Shown piece by piece: positions 1-8,355 of a stretch of 64,000 nucleotides of DNA. Position numbers and translations under genes: made by a program. Positions within the stretch are counted from its first letter, which is position 1; each line of letters opens with the position of its first letter. Source of the DNA: Mycolicibacterium sp. MU0050 (GTDB lineage Bacteria > Actinomycetota > Actinomycetes > Mycobacteriales > Mycobacteriaceae); contig NZ_OY726395.1 in the NCBI RefSeq assembly GCF_963378085.1, positions 3,720,001 to 3,784,000 of the forward strand, given 5' to 3'. The notes under the pieces are model-generated. The model was not told the DNA's origin, did no database searches, and saw only the letters and a program-made list of their open reading frames with translations.

Positions 1-150
1 GCCATCGAGCATCAGCTCGTCGTGGATGAACCGGTAGGCCTGATCGGGGGCCATCGACTCGTCGGGCAACCGCAGCGCCGGGACCGGGGAAACCGACAGC
101 CGGCCGGTGTAGGCGGGTTCCAGGGACGAGGAGCGGGACACGTTGGGCAT
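1..150 (-). CDS. gadB: Glutamate decarboxylase, N-terminal part (runs off the left edge)
   Basis: Only the first 50 codons are inside the window, read leftwards from an ATG at 150. The peptide contains PVPALRLPDESM and AYRFIHDELMLDG, which is the N-terminal signature of mycobacterial GadB, the PLP enzyme converting glutamate to GABA and CO2. The PLP lysine and active site lie outside the window, so activity cannot be judged. An AAAGGAC ribosome-binding site precedes the ATG. The upstream gene nnr ends only 10 nt away, so the two are probably cotranscribed, as Rv3433c-Rv3432c are in M. tuberculosis (remembered order). Confidence 0.88.
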   Translation of the reverse strand, partial: MPNVSRSSSLEPAYTGRLSVSPVPALRLPDESMAPDQAYRFIHDELMLDG

Positions 151-160
151 GTGGTCCTTT

Positions 161-1576
161 CTAGAGGATGCGGGCCAGGGCTGCGCGGATATGGGACAGG
201 ATGCGCGCGGCCGAGGTCGGCGCGGGCGCGGGGCCGGGGTCGGCGGCCGACAGCGCGGCCGCGCGGGTGTGCACGAATGCTGCTGCGGCAGCGGCCTCCA
301 CCGGCGGCAGGCCGGCGGCGAGTAGCGCGCCGATGATGCCGGAGAGCACATCGCCGGATCCGGCCGTGGCCGCCCAGGATCCGCCGGCCGGGTTGAGATA
401 CACCGGACCGTCCGGCGCCGCGATGACGGTGACGTGGCCCTTCAGCAGGACGACGGCGCCCAGTTCGGCGGCCAGCGTGCGCGCCGCGGACACCCGGTCG
501 TCGCCCAGGGGGCGCCCGGCCAGCCGCTCGAATTCGCCGGCGTGCGGGGTCAGCACGGTCGGCGCGGTGCGCTCGGTCACCAGCTCGGGGTGTTGGGCCA
601 GCAGCGTGAGTCCGTCGGCGTCGACGAGGACGGGCACGTCGGACCGCAGGGCGAAACGCAGGGTCTGCTCGGCGCTCGCGTCGGTGCCCAGCCCGGGGCC
701 GACGACCCAGGCCTGCACCCGGCCGGCCTCGGCCGCCTCCGGCGTGGCGACCACCTCGGGCCAGTGCGAAACCACCTCGGCGGCAGCGCTTCCCGCGTAC
801 CGCACCATCCCGGAGTGGGCGGCCACCGCCGCGCCGGCGGACAGGATGGCCGCCCCCGGGTAGCGGTGTGACCCGGCCAGCACGCCGGTCACGCCCTGGG
901 TGTACTTGTCGTCGCGCCGCCCCGGTACGGGCCAGCGGGCCGCGACGTCCTCGGCCTCGAACCCGCGCAGCTCGGCGGCGGGCAACTCCAGGCCGATGTC
1001 GACGAGTTCGACGCGCCCGCAATCGGCCAGCGCGTGCACGGGTTTGAGACCACCGAAGGTGACGGTCAGCGCCGCCCGTACCGCCGGTCCCGAGATCGCC
1101 CCGGTGTGCACGTCGATGCCGCTGGGGACGTCGACGGCGACCACCGGCGCGTCGGTGCCGGCGAACACCGCGGCCGCGTCGGGCCGCAGCGGGCCGCTGG
1201 CGCCGATGCCCACCACGCCGTCGAGCACCAGATCGGTTGCCGGGGAGACGGTTTGCACCACCCGCCCGCCGGCGGAACGAAACGCCGTCAGCGCGGCCCG
1301 GTGGGCGCGCTCCGGATTCAGCAGCACCGCGTCGGCGGCCGCGCCCCGGCGCCGCAGGAAGGTCGCGGCCCACAGGGCGTCACCGCCGTTGTCGCCGGAA
1401 CCGACGACGGCACAGACCCGACGCCCGAAGATCCCGCCGGTGCGCGCGCTGAGTTCGCGGGCGACCGCGACGGCCAGACCGTAGGCGGCGCGCCGCATGA
1501 GCGCGCCCTCGGGCAGCGCGGCGAGCAGGGGTGCTTCGGCGGCGCGGATCGCGTCGGCGGTGAAGTAGTACCGCAT
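161..1576 (-). CDS. nnr: Bifunctional NAD(P)H-hydrate epimerase / ADP-dependent NAD(P)H-hydrate dehydratase
   Basis: A two-domain metabolite-repair enzyme of 471 aa. The N-terminal YjeF-type domain (about 1-205) epimerises R-NAD(P)HX; its loop GSGDNGGDAL is at about 59-68. The C-terminal ribokinase-like domain (about 215-471) dehydrates S-NAD(P)HX using ADP and shows TPHAGEFERL and the catalytic GSGD loop near 406-409. I chose the ATG at 1576 (MRYYFTADAIRAAE) because the family starts here; the longer open frame upstream has no homologous content. It lies between the hydrolase gene (85-nt gap) and gadB (10-nt gap) on the same strand. Both domains look intact. Confidence 0.93.
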   Translation of the reverse strand: MRYYFTADAIRAAEAPLLAALPEGALMRRAAYGLAVAVARELSARTGGIFGRRVCAVVGSGDNGGDALWAATFLRRRGAAADAVLLNPERAHRAALTAFRSAGGRVVQTVSPATDLVLDGVVGIGASGPLRPDAAAVFAGTDAPVVAVDVPSGIDVHTGAISGPAVRAALTVTFGGLKPVHALADCGRVELVDIGLELPAAELRGFEAEDVAARWPVPGRRDDKYTQGVTGVLAGSHRYPGAAILSAGAAVAAHSGMVRYAGSAAAEVVSHWPEVVATPEAAEAGRVQAWVVGPGLGTDASAEQTLRFALRSDVPVLVDADGLTLLAQHPELVTERTAPTVLTPHAGEFERLAGRPLGDDRVSAARTLAAELGAVVLLKGHVTVIAAPDGPVYLNPAGGSWAATAGSGDVLSGIIGALLAAGLPPVEAAAAAAFVHTRAAALSAADPGPAPAPTSAARILSHIRAALARIL

Positions 1577-1661
1577 CGGACACACGTTACATCGATGGAC
1601 GGCACCCGGGGCCGGGCGGAAATTGGTGCTCCACCAACCGACGTCCAAGCGCTGAGTCGCC

Positions 1662-2588
1662 TCACCGGCGCGCGTCTGCCTCGTTCCAGAACAGCGCGGC
1701 GCGGGCCGCGATCTCATCGGGATACTCACCGTTGACGGCGTGGGAGGCCTGCGGCCACAGCTCGATCTGACCCAACGGCAAGAGCTTCCGGGCGTTGGCA
1801 GCGGCACGCCGCGCGTCGAGCATCACGCTGCGGCCGGCGATGAAGGCCAGCACCGGGACGGCCAGTCCGCGCAGCTGGTCGTCGGAGATCTGGCGCGGCA
1901 TCGGCGTGCGCAGCACGAAGTCCCGCGCTCCCGCCGCAATCAGGGATGCCACCGGCTCGCTCTCCTCGAGGTCGGCACCGCCGGAGATCCAGCGCAATGC
2001 CCGGCGGCGCAGCGCCTCGGGCATGCGCGGCAGCACCATCGCCGCCGAGGCCACGATCGTCCTGATCGGCAGCCGGTCGAACGTCAGCACCGCATCCAGC
2101 AGGGTCGCCGACGCGATCCGGCCGGGGCGGTGCACCGCGGTGTTGGTCGCCGTCCAGCCTCCGATCGACACTCCGAGCAGGTGAACGCGATCCAGCCCGA
2201 GGCCGGAAACGGCCTCATCGAGCCATTGCGCGTGGTCCTCGGCCCCGGTGAGGCGCCGTCGCTGCACCGAGAGCCCCGCCTCGCCCAGCAGGTCGACGGC
2301 ATACACGGTGCGGTGGGCGAGCAACGGCGAAAGGTTGGCGGCGTACATCGGTGCGGACGCGTTGCGCCCCGGCAACAACAACACCGGGGTGCGGTCGGGC
2401 CCGCCGAATCGGTAAGCGCGCACGGTGCCGAACGTCGTCGCGACGTCGTGGGACGTGAACGGCGGCAGTTGCGCCATCCCCGCCCGGTAGACGGCCAGGA
2501 ACCGCTCGAACGCCGCCGCGCTGCGGAAGTGGCCGACCTCGCGGTCAGCGCCGATGTTGACGGCGGGCACCGCGAACTCGGAAGGCAC
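1662..2588 (-). CDS. Alpha/beta hydrolase, probably soluble
   Basis: 308 aa with an alpha/beta-hydrolase fold. The oxyanion strand reads VLLLPGRNASAPMYAANL (about 69-86), the nucleophile elbow is GVSIGGW with Ser about 141, and the catalytic His is in QASHAVNGEYP near 283. There is no signal peptide. Translation starts at GTG 2588, immediately after the glmS stop codon (2589-2591), so it is almost certainly translated from the glmS transcript. The substrate is unknown; the fold covers esterases, lipases, epoxide hydrolases and others. It is not the product I remember at this position in M. tuberculosis (Rv3434c/Rv3435c). Confidence 0.85.
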   Translation of the reverse strand: MPSEFAVPAVNIGADREVGHFRSAAAFERFLAVYRAGMAQLPPFTSHDVATTFGTVRAYRFGGPDRTPVLLLPGRNASAPMYAANLSPLLAHRTVYAVDLLGEAGLSVQRRRLTGAEDHAQWLDEAVSGLGLDRVHLLGVSIGGWTATNTAVHRPGRIASATLLDAVLTFDRLPIRTIVASAAMVLPRMPEALRRRALRWISGGADLEESEPVASLIAAGARDFVLRTPMPRQISDDQLRGLAVPVLAFIAGRSVMLDARRAAANARKLLPLGQIELWPQASHAVNGEYPDEIAARAALFWNEADARR

Positions 2589-4457
2589 TTATTCGACTGT
2601 GACCGACTTGGCCAGGTTGCGGGGCTTGTCCACGTCGTACCCGCGGGCCTGGGCCACCGCGGCGGCGAACACCTGCAGCGGGATGGTCGACAGTAACGGC
2701 TGGAAAAGCGTTGACACCGCGGGCATTTCGATCAGGTGATCGGCGTAGGGCCGCACCGTCTCGTCGCCCTCCTCGGCGATCACCACGGTCACTGCGCCGC
2801 GGGCCTGGATCTCCCGGATGTTCGACAGCAGCTTGGAGTGCAGCATCGCCGTGCCCTTCGGGGAGGGCATCACCACGATCACCGGCAGCCCGTCCTCGAT
2901 CAGCGCGATCGGGCCGTGCTTGAGCTCGCCGGCGGCGAAGCCCTCGGCATGCATGTAGGCCAGCTCCTTGAGCTTCAGCGCGCCTTCGAGGGCCACCGGG
3001 TAGCCGACGTGGCGGCCGAGGAACAGCACGGTGGGCGAGTCGGCGAAGCGGCCGGCGATGTCGGCCACCGCGTCCATCCGGGTGAGCACCTCGGCGACCA
3101 GGGCGGGCATGGCCTCCAGCTCGTGATATTCGCGGGCCACCTCGTCGGTGTACTTGGTGCCGCGGGCCTGCGCCAGCGCCAGCCCGACGAGGTAGTTCGC
3201 GGCGATCTGCGCCAGGAATGTCTTGGTGGATGCGACGCCGATCTCCGGGCCGGCCCGGGTGTAGAGCACCGCGTCGCATTCCCGCGGGATCTGGCTGCCG
3301 TTGGTGTTGCAGATGGCCAACACCTTGGCCTTCTGGTCCTTGGCGTGCCGCACCGCCTCCAGCGTGTCCGCGGTCTCGCCGGACTGCGAGATGGCGATCA
3401 CCAGCGTGCTGCGGTCCAGGACCGGGTCGCGGTAGCGGAACTCGCTGGCCAGCTCCACCTCCACCGGCAGCCGGGTCCAGTGCTCGATGGCGTACTTGGC
3501 CAGCATCCCGGAGTGGTAGGCGGTGCCGCAGGCGACGATGAAGACCTTGTCGACCTCGCGCAGTTCCTGATCGCTCATCCGCTGCTCGTCGAGCACGATG
3601 CGGCCGTCGACGAAGTGGCCCAGCAGGGTGTCGGCCACCGCCTGCGGCTGTTCGGCGATCTCCTTGAGCATGAAGTACTCGTAGCCGCCCTTCTCGGCGG
3701 CCGACAGATCCCAGTCGATCCGGAACTCGCGGGCGTTCGCGGCGTCGTCGTTGCCCGCGAAATCCGTGATCCGGTAGCCGTCGGCGGTGATCACGACGGC
3801 CTGGTCCTGGCCGAGTTCCACGGCGTTGCGGGTGTGCTCGATGAACGCGGCGACGTCGGAGCCGACGAACATCTCCCCGTCGCCGATGCCCACGACCAGC
3901 GGCGTCGACCGGCGCGCGGCCACGATGGTGCCGGGCTCGTCGGCGTGCGCGAACACCAGCGTGAAGTGCCCTTCGAGCCGGCCCAGCACGGCGAACACCG
4001 AGCCCACGAAGTCGCCGGCGGTGGCACCGTCCTTGTAGGCCCGGGACACCAGGTGCACGGCGACCTCGGTGTCGGTGTCGCTGGCGAACTCCACGCCGTC
4101 GGCTTCCAACTCCTCGCGCAGCCCGGCGAAGTTCTCGATGATGCCGTTGTGGACGACGGCGAGCTTGCCGGCGGCGTCGCGGTGCGGGTGGGCGTTGCGG
4201 TCGGTGGGCCGGCCGTGGGTCGCCCAGCGGGTGTGCCCCATCCCGGTGGCGCCGGTCAGGGCCTCGGCGTCGGTCTCGGCCAGGGCCTGCTCGAGGTTGG
4301 CCAGCCGCCCGGCCCGACGCTGCACGGTCATCTGACCGCTGCCGTCCAGCAGCGCCACGCCCGCGGAGTCATAACCTCGGTATTCCATCCGGCGCAGCGC
4401 GTCGACCACGATCTCCCGGGCAGGACGATGCCCGACATAACCGACGATTCCGCACAT
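2589..4457 (-). CDS. glmS: Glutamine-fructose-6-phosphate aminotransferase (isomerizing)
   Basis: 622 aa. It makes glucosamine-6-phosphate from fructose-6-phosphate and glutamine, the first step towards UDP-GlcNAc for peptidoglycan and arabinogalactan linkage. The N-terminal nucleophile glutaminase domain starts MCGIVGYVGHRPA with Cys2 as nucleophile; GHTRWATHG and NGIIEN follow. Two SIS sugar-isomerase domains fill the C-terminal half (SQSGETADTLEA, LGRHVGYPVALEGALKLKE) and the protein ends DKPRNLAKSVTVE, typical of the family. Length is normal. GlmM, the next pathway enzyme, is encoded 6.6 kb away on the same strand. Confidence 0.97.
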   Translation of the reverse strand: MCGIVGYVGHRPAREIVVDALRRMEYRGYDSAGVALLDGSGQMTVQRRAGRLANLEQALAETDAEALTGATGMGHTRWATHGRPTDRNAHPHRDAAGKLAVVHNGIIENFAGLREELEADGVEFASDTDTEVAVHLVSRAYKDGATAGDFVGSVFAVLGRLEGHFTLVFAHADEPGTIVAARRSTPLVVGIGDGEMFVGSDVAAFIEHTRNAVELGQDQAVVITADGYRITDFAGNDDAANAREFRIDWDLSAAEKGGYEYFMLKEIAEQPQAVADTLLGHFVDGRIVLDEQRMSDQELREVDKVFIVACGTAYHSGMLAKYAIEHWTRLPVEVELASEFRYRDPVLDRSTLVIAISQSGETADTLEAVRHAKDQKAKVLAICNTNGSQIPRECDAVLYTRAGPEIGVASTKTFLAQIAANYLVGLALAQARGTKYTDEVAREYHELEAMPALVAEVLTRMDAVADIAGRFADSPTVLFLGRHVGYPVALEGALKLKELAYMHAEGFAAGELKHGPIALIEDGLPVIVVMPSPKGTAMLHSKLLSNIREIQARGAVTVVIAEEGDETVRPYADHLIEMPAVSTLFQPLLSTIPLQVFAAAVAQARGYDVDKPRNLAKSVTVE

Positions 4458-4523
4458 GAGTAATCAGGGTAGTGGAGAGCGCCGCAAGATCCCCTGTCGG
4501 CGGATGTGGGTTAACGTCATCGG

Positions 4524-5375
4524 GTGGCCAGTATCAAGAAGCTCGTGTCGAAACTGAGCCGGCGTGGTCCGCACCGCGTTCTGCGCGGTGACCTGGCCTT
4601 TGCCGGCCTGCCCGGGCTGGTTTACACCCCGCAGAGCGGGTTCAATCTGCCGGCGGTGGCCTTCGGGCACGACTGGGTCACAGCAGCCGACCGCTACGCC
4701 GGGACCCTGGAGCACCTGGCCTCCTGGGGGATCGTGGCCGCCGCACCCGACACCGAGCGCGGCCTGGCCCCCTCGGTGCTGAACCTCGGCTTCGACCTGG
4801 GCACCACCCTCGACATCGTCACCGGTGTGCGCCTCGGGCCGGGGCAGATCAGCGTGCATCCGGGCAAGCTCGGCCTGGTCGGCCACGGCTTCGGCGCGGC
4901 GGCGGCGATCTTCGCGGCCGCCGGTCTGGCCGGCTCCCCCGCACCCCCGCGGACCGTCGCGGCGATCTTCCCGTCGGTCACCAAGCCCGACGCCACCGAG
5001 CCCGCGGCCGGCCTGCGGGTACCCGGGGTGGTGTTCACCGCGCCGCGCGACGGCACGGACCTCCGGTCCAACGCGGTGGAGTTGGCGCGGGCCTGGCCCA
5101 ACTCCGCACTGCACATCGTCAGTAAGGCCGAATCCACGGGCCTGGCCGAGGGGCGCACGTTGGCGAAGTTCGTCGGCGCCGGCGGCTCGGATCGCGGCAC
5201 CCAGAAATCGGTGCGGGCGCTGCTCACCGGGTTCCTGTTGTTCGCGCTCACCGGCGACAAGACCTACCGGGAGTTCGCCGACCCGGAGACCCTGCTGCCC
5301 GGCACCGACGAGTTGCCGGCGGAGTTGGTCCCGGCCTCGGCCGAGGAGCGGGTGGTGGCCCTACTGCGGGTCTGA
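4524..5375 (+). CDS. Alpha/beta-hydrolase-fold protein lacking the nucleophile serine (Rv3438-like)
   Basis: 283 aa from a GTG start, divergent from glmS across a 66-nt gap. The sequence follows the dienelactone-hydrolase/cutinase-like fold (VAFGHDWVTAADRY, then LGLVGHGFGAAAAIFAAAG). At the nucleophile elbow the expected GxSxG reads G-H-G-F-G at 120-124, so the catalytic Ser is Gly122. It is therefore probably not a conventional serine hydrolase and may be a binding or scaffold protein. M. tuberculosis has a conserved hypothetical of similar length next to glmS (Rv3437/Rv3438). No signal peptide is visible. Function unknown. Confidence 0.8.
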   Translation: MASIKKLVSKLSRRGPHRVLRGDLAFAGLPGLVYTPQSGFNLPAVAFGHDWVTAADRYAGTLEHLASWGIVAAAPDTERGLAPSVLNLGFDLGTTLDIVTGVRLGPGQISVHPGKLGLVGHGFGAAAAIFAAAGLAGSPAPPRTVAAIFPSVTKPDATEPAAGLRVPGVVFTAPRDGTDLRSNAVELARAWPNSALHIVSKAESTGLAEGRTLAKFVGAGGSDRGTQKSVRALLTGFLLFALTGDKTYREFADPETLLPGTDELPAELVPASAEERVVALLRV

Positions 5376-5471
5376 GCCGGCCGGGATCAGCATGGACTCC
5401 CAGGTCCGGGGTTCGCCGTCCGGCGCGAGGTTCTGCTGGGTGTAGATCTTTCCGTGGCGCCGCCGCCGCGG
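5361..5471 (-). pseudogene. Possible 3' remnant of an unidentified minus-strand gene
   Basis: A short minus-strand reading ends in a TAG at 5361 and codes for GKIYTQQNLAPDGEPRTW followed by ESMLIPAGSDPQ. Codon use is typical of real genes here (GCC/GGC/CTG-rich with NNC/NNG ends), and the residue composition is unlike the Arg/Pro-rich shadows elsewhere. It has no matching start: beyond about 5460 it degenerates into an Arg-rich string opposite the D27-like fragment. It overlaps the last 15 nt of the preceding hydrolase gene. I interpret it as the tail of a gene whose front was deleted. I do not recognise the parent family, and it may be fortuitous. Confidence 0.3.
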
Positions 5472-5955
5472 GCTGCTGGAAAGCCCGCGCAGCTCCTGGG
5501 AACGCCAGTACGGACAGTTCGTCCGCGAACTGGAGTGGGTGACCGGCGAATTGCAGCGCGATCTGCCCCTCGAATCAGTGTCGGAGCTCGTCTCCGACGC
5601 CATCGCCGGACGGTTGCGCCACTGGCTTCGGTTCCTGCTTCCGGCCTTCAACGCCGTGAAGATCGTTCCGAAGCGTTGGTATGCGCCGGTGATGGACATG
5701 GGCGTGAGCATGTCGACGTTCCTGGTCGGCCCGATACATCGGACCGGCGAAGAGCCCGACGGCACCCTCGTGTACGAGATCCCGGAATGCGCCATGCATG
5801 TGGTGGCCAAAACCAGCCCCACCCAGGACAATTCGTGCCTGATGGGCTGTAAGGCCAGTTGCGAGAAGGTATTTCACGCCCAGGGCCCGATGCCGCTCGA
5901 GTTCGATCCACACCTGCCCGAGCTTTCCTGCACCCTGCGGGTACGCAGGGCATGA
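5446..5955 (+). pseudogene. D27-like carotenoid isomerase (DUF4033) fragment, 5'-truncated
   Basis: The frame is open from 5446 (after TAG 5443-5445) to TGA 5953-5955. The only usual in-frame start is GTG 5539, giving 138 aa, but the sequence already looks coding from about 5479 (SSWERQYGQFVRELEW). The C-terminus carries NSCLMGCKASCEKVF and DPHLPELSC, with Cys spacing like the C-terminal domain of plant and cyanobacterial DWARF27 beta-carotene isomerases (pattern GMCxxxCKxPTQ...DFSC). The known family is longer at the N-terminus by my estimate, so the front appears lost. It lies 28 nt upstream of a carotenoid cleavage oxygenase gene, its functional partner in apocarotenoid pathways. The family call rests on motif recall. 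Confidence 0.5.
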
Positions 5956-5983
5956 TGATCAACAAGAGGATTGGAGTGACCCA

Positions 5984-7444
5984 ATGAGCAGTCCCGGTGT
6001 CGACGGCGGCAGCATCAAGGCCTACACCCCGCTTTACGACGAGTACGACTACACCATCGACGAGGTCAGCGGCACGCTGCCCGCGGAGCTGCGCGGCACC
6101 GTCTACCGCAACGGGCCGGGCAAGATGGAGGCCGGCGGCACCAAGCTCGGCCACCTCTTCGACGGCGACGGCATGCTGTCGATGTTCTCGATATCCGATG
6201 GCGCGGTGCACTTCCGCAACCGGTTCGTCCAGACCAAGCACTACCAGAAGTCGATCATCTCCGACGCGGCCCCCTACCGCGCGCTAGGCACCATGCGGCC
6301 GGGCGGTGTGCTGGCCAACGCGCTGCGGTTCCCGGCCAACGTCGCCAACACCGGCGTGGTGATGCACGCCGGTAAACTGCTCGCGCTGTGGGAGGGCGGG
6401 CGGCCCACCCAGGTGGATCCCGACACCCTGCGCACCAAGGGCGAGTACGACTTCGACGGCGAGCTCAAATGGCTCGGCGCCTTCTCCGCACATCCCAAGT
6501 GGGACTGGGACACCGGTGAGATGTTCAACTTCGGCATGGCGATGGCACCGGTGCCGAAGCTGATCTGCTACCGGGTGGACCGGGCCGGGAAGATGAAGCG
6601 GCTCGGCAGCGTGCGGCTGCCCGGCCCGATGTTCAACCACGACGTGGGCCTGACCAAGCGGTACCTGGTGTTCGTCATCCCACCGCTGGTGTTCCCGCTG
6701 AAGAAGTTCTTCGGGGCGGCATTGGGGTTGAACAACTACATCGACGCCATCGAACACGACGCCTCACTGGGCACGATGATCGCGCTGGTCCCGCGTGACG
6801 GCGGCAAAACCCGGATCATCCACACCGATCCACTACTGCACCTGCATCTGTCGAACTCCTACGACGACGGTGACGACGTTGTGGTCGATCTGCTCAACTA
6901 TCACGCCACCTGGGAACAGCTCAACGGCCAGCTGTCGTCCGTCGAGGATCTACTGGAGACCTCGACGATGCCGTACGGCGGGGTACCGACCCGGCTTCGC
7001 ATCTCGCCGGCGGGGTCGGTGCGCATCGAGGAGTTCTCCCATCTGCAGGGCGAGTTCCCGATGTACAACGTGAAGTACATGGCCCGGCCCAACCGTTACA
7101 CCTACTTCTCGGCCGGCCTCGACGGCAACGTCTAGCCCAACGGGCTGGTCAAGGTCGACAACGAGACCGGCAAGGAAACCGTCTACCGGTTCCCGGCCGG
7201 CTTCTTGCCGCACGAGGTGGTGTTCGCCGAGCGCCCGGGTGCCACCGCCGAAGATGATGACTGGCTGTTGGGACCGGTCCTGGACGGCGAGGCCAACGTC
7301 GCCAACCTGTCGGTTTTCAACGCCCAGGACATCGAGGCCGGACCGGTGTACACCGGCACCCTGAAGCATCATCTGCCGCTGACTTTTCACGGCTGCTACA
7401 CACCGCGGGTCGCCCAGCCGCCGCTGACCGCTGCTACCCGGTGA
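5984..7444 (+). pseudogene. Carotenoid cleavage oxygenase interrupted by an in-frame TAG
   Basis: Reading starts at ATG 5984 behind a GGAG site and runs 383 codons to TAG 7133-7135. The same frame then continues with family-like sequence (PNGLVKVDNETG ... TFHGCYTP) to TGA 7442-7444, a total of 486 residues, normal for this family. Fe(II) ligands are visible at His170 (AFSAHPKWD), His219 (MFNHDVGL) and His288 (HLSNSYDD). The fourth, His469 (FHG), lies after the stop, so the truncated product could not form the 4-His iron site. One change (TAG from TCG, giving NVSPNG) would restore the gene. No frameshift is seen. The last 11 nt overlap the convergent gene. Confidence 0.82.
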
Positions 7445-8156
7445 TCGCCTGGAACTCCGGGGCAATCAGATCCCGGATCTGTGCCCACGGAACGGTGATC
7501 ACGGCCAGGCCCCGACCGAACTGCCAGTCCGGAAAGTGCAGTTCGATTCCCTCGCCGGTGGGAACCCAGTAGCGATAGTTGGCGTCGACCGGGGCGATCT
7601 CGCTGCCGAACTGCCAGACCCCCGGGTTCGACGGCGGGGCGTACACGGTGGGCAGAATCTTGGCGGTCTGCTCGGATAGCCGGGTGAGCCCGGCCATTTT
7701 GTCGACAAATAGATTATCCCAGTCGATTAGAATTCCGCTGCGGCAGTCGAACACCCTGGTCGCCACGCCGTGAAATGGCATATTCGCCAGATTGGAGTTG
7801 TATTCGCCGGTGAAGAGCGTCGAAATCGTGACCGGACGCTTCATGATTTTGCCGTCGACATCCAGGGTCCATTCCGTGGTCTTACTGGCGCTCGGTTCGT
7901 AGGTGGCCACCTGGCCGCGGGCTTCCGCGTCGATCACCCCGTTGATGGCCTCCGCGATCGCCGGGTTCCCGCCCTCCACCCGTTCGTAGCGAACCGTCCA
8001 GTTGCCCAACTGATCTGGACTCACTCCAGTCATGGCGGCGCCGGCCGGGCGGAAACCGTCGCACGGGGCGCCCGGTTCGGCGATCGCGATCCCGGCGCCC
8101 GGAACCACGGCGACCGCACCCAGGACCGTGAGCGCGGCGGCAATCGGCAACTTCAT
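7434..8156 (-). CDS. Secreted MPT64/RsiV-like (DUF3298) protein
   Basis: 240 aa from ATG 8156, chosen because it begins a clean signal peptide (MKLPIAAALTVLGAVAV, cut near IAIAEPGAP) and has GGGAG upstream; a longer frame upstream lacks secretory character. The mature part (SPDQLGNWTVRYERVEGG ... IAEAINGVIDAEA ... ISTLFTGEYNSNLAN ... GILIDWDNLFVD) has the arrangement of DUF3298 proteins such as MPT64 and RsiV. Two Cys (near PCDGF and FDCRSG) could pair outside the cell. The DNA is noticeably less GC-rich than its neighbours. The substrate or ligand is unknown. It is convergent with the broken oxygenase gene. Confidence 0.72.
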   Translation of the reverse strand: MKLPIAAALTVLGAVAVVPGAGIAIAEPGAPCDGFRPAGAAMTGVSPDQLGNWTVRYERVEGGNPAIAEAINGVIDAEARGQVATYEPSASKTTEWTLDVDGKIMKRPVTISTLFTGEYNSNLANMPFHGVATRVFDCRSGILIDWDNLFVDKMAGLTRLSEQTAKILPTVYAPPSNPGVWQFGSEIAPVDANYRYWVPTGEGIELHFPDWQFGRGLAVITVPWAQIRDLIAPEFQAITG

Positions 8157-8323
8157 GATCTCACTCCCGCCCGGCAAGCTCCGAAAACAATTCTTCAACA
8201 GATATTCGGCGACCTTGCCGCTATTGTCTCGGCCTCTCATGGCGACCCTATTTCCATTTCAATATAGCGGCACCGCGCCAATTTGCGTGCCGCAATCTTC
8301 GGACCTCGCGGGGGCCGACGACT

Positions 8324-8339
8324 CCAACCAACTGGTTGG
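8324..8339. promoter_or_regulatory. Short dyad upstream of the F420 oxidoreductase gene
   Basis: CCAACC and GGTTGG are separated by 4 nt, ending 16 nt before the ATG at 8356. The position fits an operator or a leader hairpin controlling the downstream gene. No cognate regulator is encoded next to it, and a 6-bp arm can arise by chance. Confidence 0.25.
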
Positions 8340-8355
8340 TGATAGAACTGACGGT

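Noticed and set aside
2736..4463. A 575-codon plus-strand open frame opposite glmS
   Set aside because: Antisense shadow of a high-GC gene; no start context, no recognisable domain, repetitive Val/Gly/His composition.
4458..4523. A glmS ribozyme upstream of glmS
   Set aside because: The leader is 66 bp at most and shows no ribozyme-like fold; the ribozyme is known from Firmicutes-type glmS genes.
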